DNA of 64,000 nucleotides from Chryseobacterium sp. (GTDB lineage: Bacteria > Bacteroidota > Bacteroidia > Flavobacteriales > Weeksellaceae). Below are positions 32,359-41,456 of this stretch, one piece after another. The stretch lies in assembly GCF_019236175.1 (NCBI RefSeq), contig NZ_JAFAJM010000004.1:248001-312000 (forward strand). The letters are read 5' to 3'. The translations under genes were made by a program, and so were the position numbers. The notes beneath the pieces were generated by a model. The model was not told where the DNA came from. It saw nothing but the letters and a program-made list of their open reading frames with translations, and did no database searches. The stretch's first letter is position 1; the number at the start of each line of letters is the position of its first letter.

Positions 32359-34029
32359 TTATCCGAACTTCCTTTTTCTCAGCCAGAAGAACAATCCTCC
32401 GATAAGACCGATAATTACTAATGGAAGCAATAAGTTCAGCCATTGCCAGTTGGCTTTTTCTTCTGTAATTCTATGTCTGTCCAGCAGTCTTTCTTCAATA
32501 TTTCTGTTTCTTAATTCCATCAGATTACTGTCGTCCAGCAGGTAATCCAGTGCATTTCTCAGGAACTGCTCATTTCCGAACTGCTCGTTGGTGAGTAAAT
32601 CTACTCCAAGAGGAAGCGGCTTTCCTTTGATCACTTTATTTCTTCCTACGTCTCCGTCTGCAATGACAATCATTTTATTTTCAGGACTTGTTGCTTTGAA
32701 ACCGGGGTATGATTTTCTTTCAATCCTTGAAGCATAAGCAGAATTAAACTTTCCTTCCAATGAAACGGCAAAGATTTTTGGTGTACTTGGTTTTTCCATT
32801 TGTCCAAGACTGTCTACACTGGCAATTTCTTTTAAATCTACATAATTTGGCACCTGTTTCAGTAATGTTCTTTCACTGGATTCGAAAAGGACTTTTGTTT
32901 TGATATTTTTTCTTCCTCCTAAAGTGTCTATGGAAGTCGGAAATTCAAATTTTACAGGATTGATATTTTTAGTAACCGGATTATTATTTTCAGCAATTCC
33001 CAGCGGATAATAAGGCCATGGCAGGCTCGTATACTGCGGATTTCCGCTTACTTCACCGGTAACCAGCCTTAATAAGGCAAACTTCTTCACATCTTTCACC
33101 AATGCAGGATTGATTCTTAGTCCGTAATTGAAAAAGAAATCCGTCATATTGATATCAACCGGGAAAGGCATTACTTTTTTAGACCTTGTGAGCGTGTCCA
33201 TTTCTGCATTTACAGCATCTATCATCCAAAGGGTTTTCCCTCCGTTCATGATATATTGATCAAGGATTACTTTTTCATTATCTGTAAAGGCTTTACGTGG
33301 TTTTGCAATCACAAGGGCACTCATTTGTTTCAGTAAAGGAATATCTGCTAATGAAAGTTCCGTCTGATTTTTAGGAATAATGGGACCGGCATCATAATTT
33401 TCCATTGCAAGATGTACGAATCCCTGAAATTCATCCGGACTTAATTCATCCTGATTCACCAGAATTCCTATTTTCTTTTTCCTGTCAGCTGCAATATTTT
33501 TGATATTGGAAACAAGGCTGTATTCGAGCCCTTCAATGGATCTTGTCAGCTGCTGGTCTGCATCTATTCCTGCCTGTTGTACGACCAGCGGGATGGAAAC
33601 TCCTGCATCGTTATATTTGATAACCGCATACGGAAAAAGGGTAATCTGCGAGATTTTCCCGTCTTTCACGTCAGGAAGAATGGAAGGCTGCATTCCCATT
33701 GCCATCAAAGTATCCTGAGACATTTTAGTTTTGATAGGGTCTATAAATTTAAAATCAATTTTAGGATTGATTTTTCGGAACTCTTCCAGCATAAATTTTG
33801 TTTCGCTTTGAAGTTGTTTAAAGCTTGCCGGAAAATCACCTTCAAGGTATACTTCAACAGTCAAAGGCTTTTTAACAGACTCCAGTACCTTGATGGTATT
33901 ATCTGAAAGTGTATATCTTTTTTCTTGGGTTAAATCTAATCTGATTCCAGAATATGTCAGAATTATAACCAAAGGAATAATAACGATTAAGAAAATTCCA
34001 AACGGAGATTTAGCATTGATCTTCTTCAT
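32359..34029 (-). CDS. gldG: gliding-motility-associated ABC system protein GldG
   Basis: 556 residues. One membrane helix near residues 10-30, a long periplasmic part of the ABC-type uncharacterised transport family (DLTQEKRYTLSDNTIKVLES, then VEVYLEGDFPASFKQLQSET), and a C-terminal helix with basic tail (LLLPLVIIGLIGGLFFWLRK). It pairs with GldF, encoded 4 bases upstream, and in Flavobacterium with the GldA ATPase. gldA is not in the window. Presence does not prove gliding. Confidence 0.92.
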   Translation of the reverse strand: MKKINAKSPFGIFLIVIIPLVIILTYSGIRLDLTQEKRYTLSDNTIKVLESVKKPLTVEVYLEGDFPASFKQLQSETKFMLEEFRKINPKIDFKFIDPIKTKMSQDTLMAMGMQPSILPDVKDGKISQITLFPYAVIKYNDAGVSIPLVVQQAGIDADQQLTRSIEGLEYSLVSNIKNIAADRKKKIGILVNQDELSPDEFQGFVHLAMENYDAGPIIPKNQTELSLADIPLLKQMSALVIAKPRKAFTDNEKVILDQYIMNGGKTLWMIDAVNAEMDTLTRSKKVMPFPVDINMTDFFFNYGLRINPALVKDVKKFALLRLVTGEVSGNPQYTSLPWPYYPLGIAENNNPVTKNINPVKFEFPTSIDTLGGRKNIKTKVLFESSERTLLKQVPNYVDLKEIASVDSLGQMEKPSTPKIFAVSLEGKFNSAYASRIERKSYPGFKATSPENKMIVIADGDVGRNKVIKGKPLPLGVDLLTNEQFGNEQFLRNALDYLLDDSNLMELRNRNIEERLLDRHRITEEKANWQWLNLLLPLVIIGLIGGLFFWLRKRKFG

Positions 34030-34033
34030 AATT

Positions 34034-34762
34034 CTACTTCTTTTTGTTTATAAAATAATTAGACAATACTAATGACAACCCGATAACGAGAACGAAATAG
34101 GCTACGTCTTTACAATCAATGAGGCCTCTGGTAAACCCTAAAAAATGTTGGTAGAAACCAATATTCTGAAGAATAAAATCTGCACCACCCAGCAGTTTAT
34201 AACTCGCCAGCTGCTCGATCCCGAAATACATGATAAAACACATGAAAACACCCAACAGGTAAGCCATGATCTGATTTTGGGATAATGAAGATGCCAGAAT
34301 TCCTAGTCCGGAGAATGCTGCAATTAAAATGATCAGTCCGATATAACTTCCGAAGGTCATCCCAAGATCTATATTTCCTTCCGGAACTCCTAAAACATAT
34401 ACCGTATACAGATAAATCAGTGATGGAATAAGGCATAAAACGCCCACAATCCATACGGAAAGGAATTTCCCGCTTACCAGATCGGAGACTTTTAACGGTT
34501 GTGAGAAGAGCCAGTTCAGCGTTCCCGTTTGCTGTTCTTCAGCAAAAGTTTTCATCGAAAGGGCCGGAATAATAAACATCAACAGCCATGGAACCAATAC
34601 GAAATAACTCTGTAAAGAAGCCATCCCGATCTCAAAGATATTAGAATCGTTGTCGAAAAAGAACAGAAAAAGAGTGGCTATCAGACTGAATGCTGCGATA
34701 ATTACCCATGCGCTCCAGTTTCCGAAGTAACTCCAGAGTTCTTTCTTTAAAATTGCAATCAT
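34034..34762 (-). CDS. gldF: gliding-motility-associated ABC permease GldF
   Basis: 242 residues, six membrane segments of the ABC-2 permease type. KELWSYFGNWSAWVIIAAFS at the N-terminus and TFAEEQQTGTLNWLFSQPLK in the first loop are the conserved stretches. It ends 4 bases before gldG, so the two form an operon. Confidence 0.92.
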   Translation of the reverse strand: MIAILKKELWSYFGNWSAWVIIAAFSLIATLFLFFFDNDSNIFEIGMASLQSYFVLVPWLLMFIIPALSMKTFAEEQQTGTLNWLFSQPLKVSDLVSGKFLSVWIVGVLCLIPSLIYLYTVYVLGVPEGNIDLGMTFGSYIGLIILIAAFSGLGILASSLSQNQIMAYLLGVFMCFIMYFGIEQLASYKLLGGADFILQNIGFYQHFLGFTRGLIDCKDVAYFVLVIGLSLVLSNYFINKKK

Positions 34763-34821
34763 AGTTTTTTTGTAAAATGTGAAAAGTAGCCATGTCCTAA
34801 CATGTACATCCTACTTCACAA

Positions 34822-35373
34822 TTATTTGTTTTTTTTATTTTTATTAACGAGTTTCACTGTCATCATGATCAGAAATACAAGAACGAAAAATCCTGTAATT
34901 AATTGCCACCAGTATTCAATTACCATCGATTTTAAAATCACCGTGAATACCACCAGAAACAAAATGAAGGTAGCAATCTCATTGGCCTGTCTAAGTTTGA
35001 TGTTGGCTATCTCCAGTGTATTTCCGTTAAGTATCTTTAAATGAAGTACTTTCTTCCAGCACCAGAAGTGATAAACTGCCAGACCGATAAGAAAGGTTAA
35101 TTTTAAATGAAACCACGGCATTTTCATGAGACCTGGGTTCAGAAAAATCATCACCAGCCCACACACCGCCATAATAACACCGGCAGGAACTGTAATGATA
35201 TTCCACAGCCTTCCGGCCATAAATGTATACTGCTCTCTCAGAATTTTCTTTTTTTCTTCCGGAAATTCATCGGTATCTTTATAGTACACAAAAATTCTTA
35301 CGAGATAAAAAATTCCCGCAAAATAACTCACCATAAAAATAATGTGCAGCGCTTTGATTATTGTATAAAGCAT
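34822..35373 (-). CDS. hemJ: protoporphyrinogen IX oxidase HemJ
   Basis: 183 residues, CopD/HemJ family with four to five membrane helices. The N-terminal KALHIIFMVSYFAGIFYLVR holds the conserved heme-ligand His, and MPWFHLKLTFLIGL the conserved Lys and His. HemJ oxidises protoporphyrinogen in heme synthesis in organisms lacking HemG/HemY. The C-terminal helix and KNKKNK tail extend beyond the shortest homologs. Confidence 0.88.
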   Translation of the reverse strand: MLYTIIKALHIIFMVSYFAGIFYLVRIFVYYKDTDEFPEEKKKILREQYTFMAGRLWNIITVPAGVIMAVCGLVMIFLNPGLMKMPWFHLKLTFLIGLAVYHFWCWKKVLHLKILNGNTLEIANIKLRQANEIATFILFLVVFTVILKSMVIEYWWQLITGFFVLVFLIMMTVKLVNKNKKNK

Positions 35374-35476
35374 TCAGAAAAAATTAAGAGCAAAGATAAG
35401 CTTATTCTATAATTGTTAAAAATAAAATTCTTTTGATCAGAAAAATATAATTAAAACTGTATTTATACCAAAAAGA

Positions 35477-35510
35477 CTTCGGCTCGGGCAGCGAAGCTGC
35501 CGAGCCGAAG
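35477..35510 (-). terminator. GC-rich hairpin terminator after kbl
   Basis: CTTCGGCTCGG / CCGAGCCGAAG plus inner CAGC/GCTG with one bulged G. On the minus strand it is followed by TCTTTTTGG. At about 65% GC it stands out in this AT-rich genome and may be a dispersed palindrome used as a terminator. Confidence 0.75.
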
Positions 35511-35541
35511 ATAATATGTTACGAATCTGCCTAAACAGTGA

Positions 35542-36738
35542 CTAAGAAATCACACCCAGCTCCTTTCCTACTTTTTCAAAAGCAGCAATTGCCTTATCTA
35601 AATGTTCTCTTGTATGCGCAGCAGATAGCTGAACCCTGATTCTTGCCTTACCTTTCGGTACTACAGGATAGAAGAATCCAATTACATAAATTCCTTCATC
35701 CATTAGCTTTTCCGCCATTTTCTGAGAAAGCGGAGCATCATACAACATGACCGGAACAATAGCAGCATCCCCATCAGGAATATCAAAACCTTTAGCTTTC
35801 ATTTCCGTTCTGAAATAATCTGCATTTTCCATAACCTGATCACGAAGTGTTGTATCATCAGAAATCATATCCAATACTTTCAGGGCAGCTCCTACAATTC
35901 CCGGAGCTAATGAATTGGAGAATAGATAAGGACGTGAACGCTGTCTCAGCATATCAATGATCTCTTTTTTACCGGAAGTAAACCCACCTAACGCACCCCC
36001 AAGAGCTTTTCCTAATGTAGAAGTAATAATATCTACTCTGCCCATTACCTCATTCGCTTCATGGGTTCCACGGCCCGTTTTGCCGATAAATCCTGTAGCA
36101 TGAGAATCATCCACCATTACCAGTGCATCATATTTATCTGCAAGATCACAAACTCCTTTTAGATTAGCCACAATACCATCCATAGAAAAAACACCGTCTG
36201 TAACAATGATTTTGAATCTATGTTTTTTTTCAGAAGCAGCAATTAACTGAGCTTCAAGATCTGCCATATCGTTATTTTTATAACGGTATCTTCCTGCTTT
36301 ACAAAGACGAACCCCATCAATGATAGATGCATGATTCAATTCATCTGAAATAATAGCATCTTCTTCGGTAAACAACGGTTCAAAAACCCCACCATTAGCA
36401 TCAAAAGCAGCCGCATACAGAATCGTATCTTCAAGACCCAGAAAATCAGCAATTTTCTTCTCCAGTTGTTTATGAATATCTTGTGTCCCGCAAATAAAAC
36501 GTACAGATGACATTCCATAACCATGAGATTCTATCATATCCTGAGAAGCTTTCATTACTTCCGGATTATTGGATAATCCCAGATAATTGTTGGCACAAAA
36601 GTTCAAAAGCTTCTTTCCGTTGGCTTCGATTTCTGCACTTTGCTGAGAGGTGATGATTCTTTCTCTTTTGTAAAGTCCGTCATTCTCAATATTCTGAAGT
36701 TCATTCTGTAAATGTTGAAGGTATTTTTCAGAGATCAT
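35542..36738 (-). CDS. kbl: glycine C-acetyltransferase (2-amino-3-ketobutyrate CoA ligase)
   Basis: 398 residues, PLP alpha-oxoamine synthase. [56 protein letters not shown] and the PLP Lys in [14 protein letters not shown] are the family signatures. It converts 2-amino-3-ketobutyrate and CoA to glycine and acetyl-CoA in threonine breakdown. The close relative KAS/BioF is less likely, given near-complete agreement with Kbl motifs. The dehydrogenase partner tdh is not in the window. Confidence 0.94.
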   Translation of the reverse strand: MISEKYLQHLQNELQNIENDGLYKRERIITSQQSAEIEANGKKLLNFCANNYLGLSNNPEVMKASQDMIESHGYGMSSVRFICGTQDIHKQLEKKIADFLGLEDTILYAAAFDANGGVFEPLFTEEDAIISDELNHASIIDGVRLCKAGRYRYKNNDMADLEAQLIAASEKKHRFKIIVTDGVFSMDGIVANLKGVCDLADKYDALVMVDDSHATGFIGKTGRGTHEANEVMGRVDIITSTLGKALGGALGGFTSGKKEIIDMLRQRSRPYLFSNSLAPGIVGAALKVLDMISDDTTLRDQVMENADYFRTEMKAKGFDIPDGDAAIVPVMLYDAPLSQKMAEKLMDEGIYVIGFFYPVVPKGKARIRVQLSAAHTREHLDKAIAAFEKVGKELGVIS

Positions 36739-36844
36739 TTTAGTAATTTTTTAGATGTGCTAATTTACTAAAAAGGCAGTAAAATAAAACCTTTTATAAG
36801 TTTTATTCTACAAATCTGACTTTGATTTCAGTTTTAACAGCATT

Positions 36845-36879
36845 AGTCTACTAATTTAGTAGGATAATATTTATATTTG
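36845..36879 (+). promoter_or_regulatory. promoter and palindromic operator of the JmjC-like cupin gene
   Basis: CTACTAA-T-TTAGTAG (36848-36862) is a perfect 7-1-7 palindrome inside AGTCTACTAATTTAGTAGGA. It is followed after 7 bases by the -7 element TATATTTG (36872-36879) and the ATG 18 bases later. It closely matches the sequence at 30331-30350 next to the Rrf2 gene. Confidence 0.65.
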
Positions 36880-36896
36880 TTATAAATTTATAACAT

Positions 36897-37775
36897 ATGA
36901 GATTGACCCCTGTACAGAAAATGAAAAATATAAGTTCAAGAAATTTCATGAATAACTACATGAAGCCAGGTCTTCCTGTAATTCTCAAAAATTTTATAGA
37001 TCAGGAAAGTCCCGCTTTTAAAAAATGGAATTACACCTATTTCAAAGAGATCGCAGGTGACCGGAAAGTAAATATATATGGCAGTGAACTTGATTCTTTA
37101 GACAGAGTCGCCAGTCCCCCTATCGCACAAACATCCTTTTCGGAATATCTTGATCTGATAGATTCAACCCCCACAGAACACAGACTTTTTCTTTTTAATT
37201 TATTAACTATCAAACCTGAACTCAAGGATGATATTTACTACAATGATGTTACCAACGGTAAAATATTAAAATGGCTTCCGTTTATGTTTTTTGGCGGCAA
37301 AGGATCAGTTACCCGAAATCATATTGATATCGACATGTCTCATGTATTCATCACCCAATTTCAGGGAATCAAAAGGATTTGGCTATTTCCCTGGGAACAG
37401 TCTGATCTGATGTATAAACTCCCGTATAATTTCCATAGCCTCGCCAATATTAAAACTCCCGATTACAGGCAATATCCCGCTCTTCTGCACTTAAAGGGTT
37501 ATGAAGCCATTCTGCACCCGGGTGAAACACTTTATATCCCTTCCGGATGGTGGCATTATATACAATACGAAACGGAAGGATACTCCGTTTCAGTCCGGGC
37601 ACTTCCATCAAGCCTGCTTGAAAAATGGCGGGGATTTAAAAACCTGGTGATTACACGAAATTTTGACAATATTATGCGAAATATTTTTAAAGAAAAATGG
37701 TTTAGATACAAGGTTAAGAAAGCTGAAACAAGAGGCAGTAAAGCGTTCAGAAAACAAAAAAGCTTTCAAGTATGA
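36897..37775 (+). CDS. cupin-like (JmjC-type, Cupin_8) protein
   Basis: 292 residues. The JmjC-like core holds the iron ligands in TRNHIDIDMSHVFITQFQGI (HxD) and YIPSGWWHYIQYE (distal His), with LFPWEQSDLMY between, as in Fe(II)/2-oxoglutarate hydroxylases of the FIH/cupin_8 group. The N-terminal PVILKNFIDQESPAFKKW segment is typical. Substrate unknown. Its promoter carries an Rrf2-type palindrome. The Lys/Arg-rich tail ends inside the terminator hairpin. Confidence 0.85.
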   Translation: MRLTPVQKMKNISSRNFMNNYMKPGLPVILKNFIDQESPAFKKWNYTYFKEIAGDRKVNIYGSELDSLDRVASPPIAQTSFSEYLDLIDSTPTEHRLFLFNLLTIKPELKDDIYYNDVTNGKILKWLPFMFFGGKGSVTRNHIDIDMSHVFITQFQGIKRIWLFPWEQSDLMYKLPYNFHSLANIKTPDYRQYPALLHLKGYEAILHPGETLYIPSGWWHYIQYETEGYSVSVRALPSSLLEKWRGFKNLVITRNFDNIMRNIFKEKWFRYKVKKAETRGSKAFRKQKSFQV

Positions 37776-37785
37776 AAGCTTTTTG
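37756..37785 (+). terminator. terminator overlapping the cupin stop codon
   Basis: AAAAAGCTTTCA / TGAAAGCTTTTTG with an AGTA loop; the TGA stop (37773-37775) is part of the 3' arm. Confidence 0.75.
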
Positions 37786-37810
37786 TTGTGATCCGTTGTA
37801 TCAATACCTT

Positions 37811-39739
37811 TTAATGTTTAATGAATTTAATATTTTTATCATTAACGGTAAAGATATAAGTTCCCGGAATCAGCGCTGAAATTCCGATTGATTTTCCGGG
37901 CTGATAGATATCTTTTCTGATTAATTTTCCATCTATGGCATGAATAGAAAATTCAGCGGCTTTATTAATTCCTTTGATATAAAGTTCATTTTTAGCAGGA
38001 TTAGGATACAACCCAAAATCTTCTTTATCTACTGAAGAAACACTCAAAGTATTATCCTGCGAAACCGTAGAATTCTTTTCTACAATCTGATATTCATAAT
38101 TAAACTGAACACTGGCTACCGGAAATGATACCGCTTCTGTTATATACTGATTATTGGATGTATTATTCAATGCCAGATAAGCAGTCTGTCCTCCTGTTCC
38201 TGTAACCTTGACAGGCAGCAGCATTTCAAAAAAGTTTACGGAAGAATGACTTTGAGTCTGATTGATATTAAATATCACCTGATTTCCGGATTGTCGCCAT
38301 TTAATAGTATAAGTCGGATAGCCCTGTCCGTAAATCCAGTCATTAAAAAACTCCGTAAAATCTTTTCCGGTAGACTGTAGCAGTGATACTTTGAAATCGG
38401 AAGTTACTACATAATTATAAGCCAAAGCAGGTCTTGCATGATAGTCTTTAAGGGCCTGATAAAAGGACGCATCTCCAAGCATCCATTTCAACATTCTTAA
38501 AACATAACCTCCTTTCGAATAGGTTAATCTGCTGTCAAATATTCTTCCTATACTGGAAAGGCCGGAATCCGGAACATATACACTGCCTCCCGTGCTGCTG
38601 GTGATATAATTAATCTGTCCCGATAAAAAATTCATAAAATCCTGATTGCTCATCAGTAATTTTTCATTGGCAAAATGTTCTCCGAATGTAGCAAACCCTT
38701 CATTCAGCCAGATGTCATTCCATGTACCACAGGTTACTTTATCTCCAAACCACTGATGGGCAAGCTCATGAGCGATAAGAGATTTCCCCCAGCTTCCCAT
38801 AGAAGACATGGTCTGATGTTCCATTCCTCCTCCATTGATGTATTCCATATGACCATATTTTTCATTCCTGAAAGGATAAGGGCCGAAATAATTTTCGTAA
38901 GCATCCATAATCTGTTTCGTCCATTGGATATTTGCCATGCTTCCGGAGTTTAAACTTGTTGAGGGATAGACATAATTCACGAATGGAAAAGGAGGATTTC
39001 CCATCGTATCATTCAGTTTCGTATAATTGGTTATGCCCAGTGCAATCAGATAAGCCGGCGTAGCATACATTGTTCTCCAGAAAGTAAGTTTCTTACCGTT
39101 GGGAAGAGATGTTTCCGACATCATTTTACCGTTGGCTGCGACATTATACTGTGAAGGTGTTGTAATTTTAAAATCAAATCGTTCAATCTTATCATTAAGA
39201 CTCTGTTTGGTAGGAAACCAGTCCTGAGCACCGTAAGGTTCGTTGAGAGTAGAAAAAATCGGATTTCCACCCTGACTTCCCGTCATTACAGTACTATAAA
39301 CAGGATCCGGAGTACCGGAATACTGAATCGTCAGCGAATCCAGAACATTGGCAGGAACAGAAGCCGGAAAATCAATTTTAACTTCTTTTGTAGCGAGCTG
39401 CTGAAAAGGGATACTCGTCCCGTGATACTGGACCTGAGAAACCGTAAGTACATTCGTAAGATCAAAATAAATACTCCCCATAGCCTGACTGGGTTTAAAA
39501 TGAGAAGTTACCGAACCTGAAACGCTATTAAAAGCAGGATCTATAGTCAGGTCCATTCTTTGATACTGCAGATCATAATTTAAGGTATTGGGATTCACAT
39601 TTGAGGCGGTCATTCTATTGGTAAAGGATTTCATTTCCTTTTTAATAAGCCCTTTCCTGTCAATGTTTTGATCTTGCTTTTGCCCGTTATACTGTTGAGA
39701 CAGCAACAATCCCAACATCAGGAGGTAAAATTTTCTCAT
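37811..39739 (-). CDS. M1-family metallopeptidase with T9SS sorting domain
   Basis: 642 residues from ATG 39739 (MRKFYLLMLGLLLSQQYNGQ signal); an in-frame ATG at 39787 would place 16 residues before the signal. Aminopeptidase N type: zinc site LIAHELAHQWFGD with the third ligand Glu in WLNEGFATFGEHF. The substrate-binding GGGMEHQTM reads MEH where most family members have MEN, a common variant in bacterial M1 relatives. C-terminal T9SS domain (DFGLYPNPAKNELYI ... NIKFIKH). Secreted or surface peptidase. Confidence 0.92.
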   Translation of the reverse strand: MRKFYLLMLGLLLSQQYNGQKQDQNIDRKGLIKKEMKSFTNRMTASNVNPNTLNYDLQYQRMDLTIDPAFNSVSGSVTSHFKPSQAMGSIYFDLTNVLTVSQVQYHGTSIPFQQLATKEVKIDFPASVPANVLDSLTIQYSGTPDPVYSTVMTGSQGGNPIFSTLNEPYGAQDWFPTKQSLNDKIERFDFKITTPSQYNVAANGKMMSETSLPNGKKLTFWRTMYATPAYLIALGITNYTKLNDTMGNPPFPFVNYVYPSTSLNSGSMANIQWTKQIMDAYENYFGPYPFRNEKYGHMEYINGGGMEHQTMSSMGSWGKSLIAHELAHQWFGDKVTCGTWNDIWLNEGFATFGEHFANEKLLMSNQDFMNFLSGQINYITSSTGGSVYVPDSGLSSIGRIFDSRLTYSKGGYVLRMLKWMLGDASFYQALKDYHARPALAYNYVVTSDFKVSLLQSTGKDFTEFFNDWIYGQGYPTYTIKWRQSGNQVIFNINQTQSHSSVNFFEMLLPVKVTGTGGQTAYLALNNTSNNQYITEAVSFPVASVQFNYEYQIVEKNSTVSQDNTLSVSSVDKEDFGLYPNPAKNELYIKGINKAAEFSIHAIDGKLIRKDIYQPGKSIGISALIPGTYIFTVNDKNIKFIKH

Positions 39740-39825
39740 ATTTAGAAATATTGTAAGATTCAAATATAAAAAAAACCTTCTAATCATTGATTAAAAGGCT
39801 GTTATAATATTAAAATAAATATTTT

Positions 39826-41295
39826 TTAAAGGTCCAGAGCCGGCTCAAGAATTTTTTCCATTCTTTTCTTTACCATATCTACAGATCCGGCATAGTTATT
39901 AACCATTAAAGAAAAAACCAGGGTCTTTCCTGAATTAGTTTTCAGGTAACCTGCCAATGTTTTCACTTTATTCAGAGTTCCTGTTTTTGCAAAAACCTGT
40001 CCGTTTCCTCCTCCGATAAACATTCTTTTCAGAGTACCGGACTGTCCGCCTACCGGTAAAGAAGTCAGATAAGACTTATAGTACTTCTCATCCATTAAAG
40101 AGGTCAAAAACTTCACCTGAGAAATCGGCGTCACATTATTACTTCTTGAAAGACCGCTTCCGTCTATATAATTCAGGCCATTCATATCAAAACCGGCATT
40201 TTTCAGGTGACCAGTCACCACTATTCTCCCTGATTCAGAAGTCTGATCTCCCATTTTCTGGAATCCTACGGTTCTGAGTAATGCTTCAGCTAATGAATTA
40301 TCACTATGCTGATTGGTGTAATAAATAATATCGCTTAATGTAGGTGATTTATAAGATGAGATCATTTTTCTGCTTTCCGGACTGGCATCTGTCATTTTTG
40401 GAGTTACTTTTCCGGTCACAGGAATTCCGCTTTTTACAAGTGCTGTTCTGAATGAATTTGCCAGATAAGCCGGTGCATCGGGAAGTTTCGTAGTTAAAAC
40501 TCCGTCTCCGTCATATTTTTCAGCATATACCATCTGATTGGCATAAGGGGAAACATAGAAAAATTTTCTGTCTGTAGAAAAACCTCCTTTTTTAACAATC
40601 AGTTTTTCATTCGCGGGATTTATTCCATGAGTAGTTCCTACGGGCAGATAGTAATTATTATTCTCTAACCACACAACATTTTCCGGAAGCACTGAAATAT
40701 TGCCTTTGAAAAGCGCTGTCTGAATAATAATATCACCATTTACCTTTTTAATCCCTTCTCGTGAAAGTCCGCCTGTAAAATCTGAAATAATATCCCTATA
40801 AGACCATGCTCCTGCTTTATTAGTACCTAAAGAAGGGTCGCCGCTGCCTACAATATAAAGATTTCCATTCAACACCCCATTTTCATCCACATTTCCCGAA
40901 TATTCCAGCTGCGTCATCCATCGGTAATTTTCACCCAATAAATTTAGAGCGGTTTCGGTGGTGAGCAATTTTGTGGTAGAAGCAGGAACCAACGGAGTAT
41001 TTTCATTATACGAAGAGATTACTTTCTTCGTTTTCGGGTCATACACTACGAATCCCCAGGTTGCATTTTTCAGCACAGGATCCGCCATCATCGTGTTTAC
41101 ATTAATGTCTACTAATTCTTTGGCTGACAAAACAGTTTTCTCCACCACCGAACTTACCGGTGAAGGAAGATTTAAACTGGTTTTCTGATTATCGTAAGCC
41201 TGAGAGTAAAGAACGGTAGAAACGGTAGATTGAGCCAGGAAAAAACCAGAAGCCAATACCGCTGCGCTTGAAATATATTTTCTGAAATTTACCAT
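39826..41295 (-). CDS. dacB: D-alanyl-D-alanine carboxypeptidase/endopeptidase (PBP4)
   Basis: 489 residues with a signal peptide. Active-site motifs: SxxK in VPASTTKLL (S106, K109), SxN in HSDNSLAEALLR, and KTG in VFAKTGTLNKV. The large insert domain between the first two motifs (about 130-310) is the S13/PBP4 hallmark. It trims or cleaves peptidoglycan cross-bridges in the periplasm. Single gene. Confidence 0.94.
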   Translation of the reverse strand: MVNFRKYISSAAVLASGFFLAQSTVSTVLYSQAYDNQKTSLNLPSPVSSVVEKTVLSAKELVDINVNTMMADPVLKNATWGFVVYDPKTKKVISSYNENTPLVPASTTKLLTTETALNLLGENYRWMTQLEYSGNVDENGVLNGNLYIVGSGDPSLGTNKAGAWSYRDIISDFTGGLSREGIKKVNGDIIIQTALFKGNISVLPENVVWLENNNYYLPVGTTHGINPANEKLIVKKGGFSTDRKFFYVSPYANQMVYAEKYDGDGVLTTKLPDAPAYLANSFRTALVKSGIPVTGKVTPKMTDASPESRKMISSYKSPTLSDIIYYTNQHSDNSLAEALLRTVGFQKMGDQTSESGRIVVTGHLKNAGFDMNGLNYIDGSGLSRSNNVTPISQVKFLTSLMDEKYYKSYLTSLPVGGQSGTLKRMFIGGGNGQVFAKTGTLNKVKTLAGYLKTNSGKTLVFSLMVNNYAGSVDMVKKRMEKILEPALDL

Positions 41296-41456
41296 CTATC
41301 TTCTTTTTGTTCTATAGTTTTGACGCTATAAAAAATGATAAGTTAAATCATTCAATAAAACGGCCAAACACTTAATCAACGTCCAAAAGTAGAAATTATT
41401 GTTATAAAACGGATCACAACCGCCTTATAAAAGACTTTAAAGTTTGTTAAAAATTG

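Noticed and set aside
32261..32443. Minus-strand 60-codon frame
   Set aside because: Overlaps the terminator and the gldG end in another frame; composition is not protein-like.
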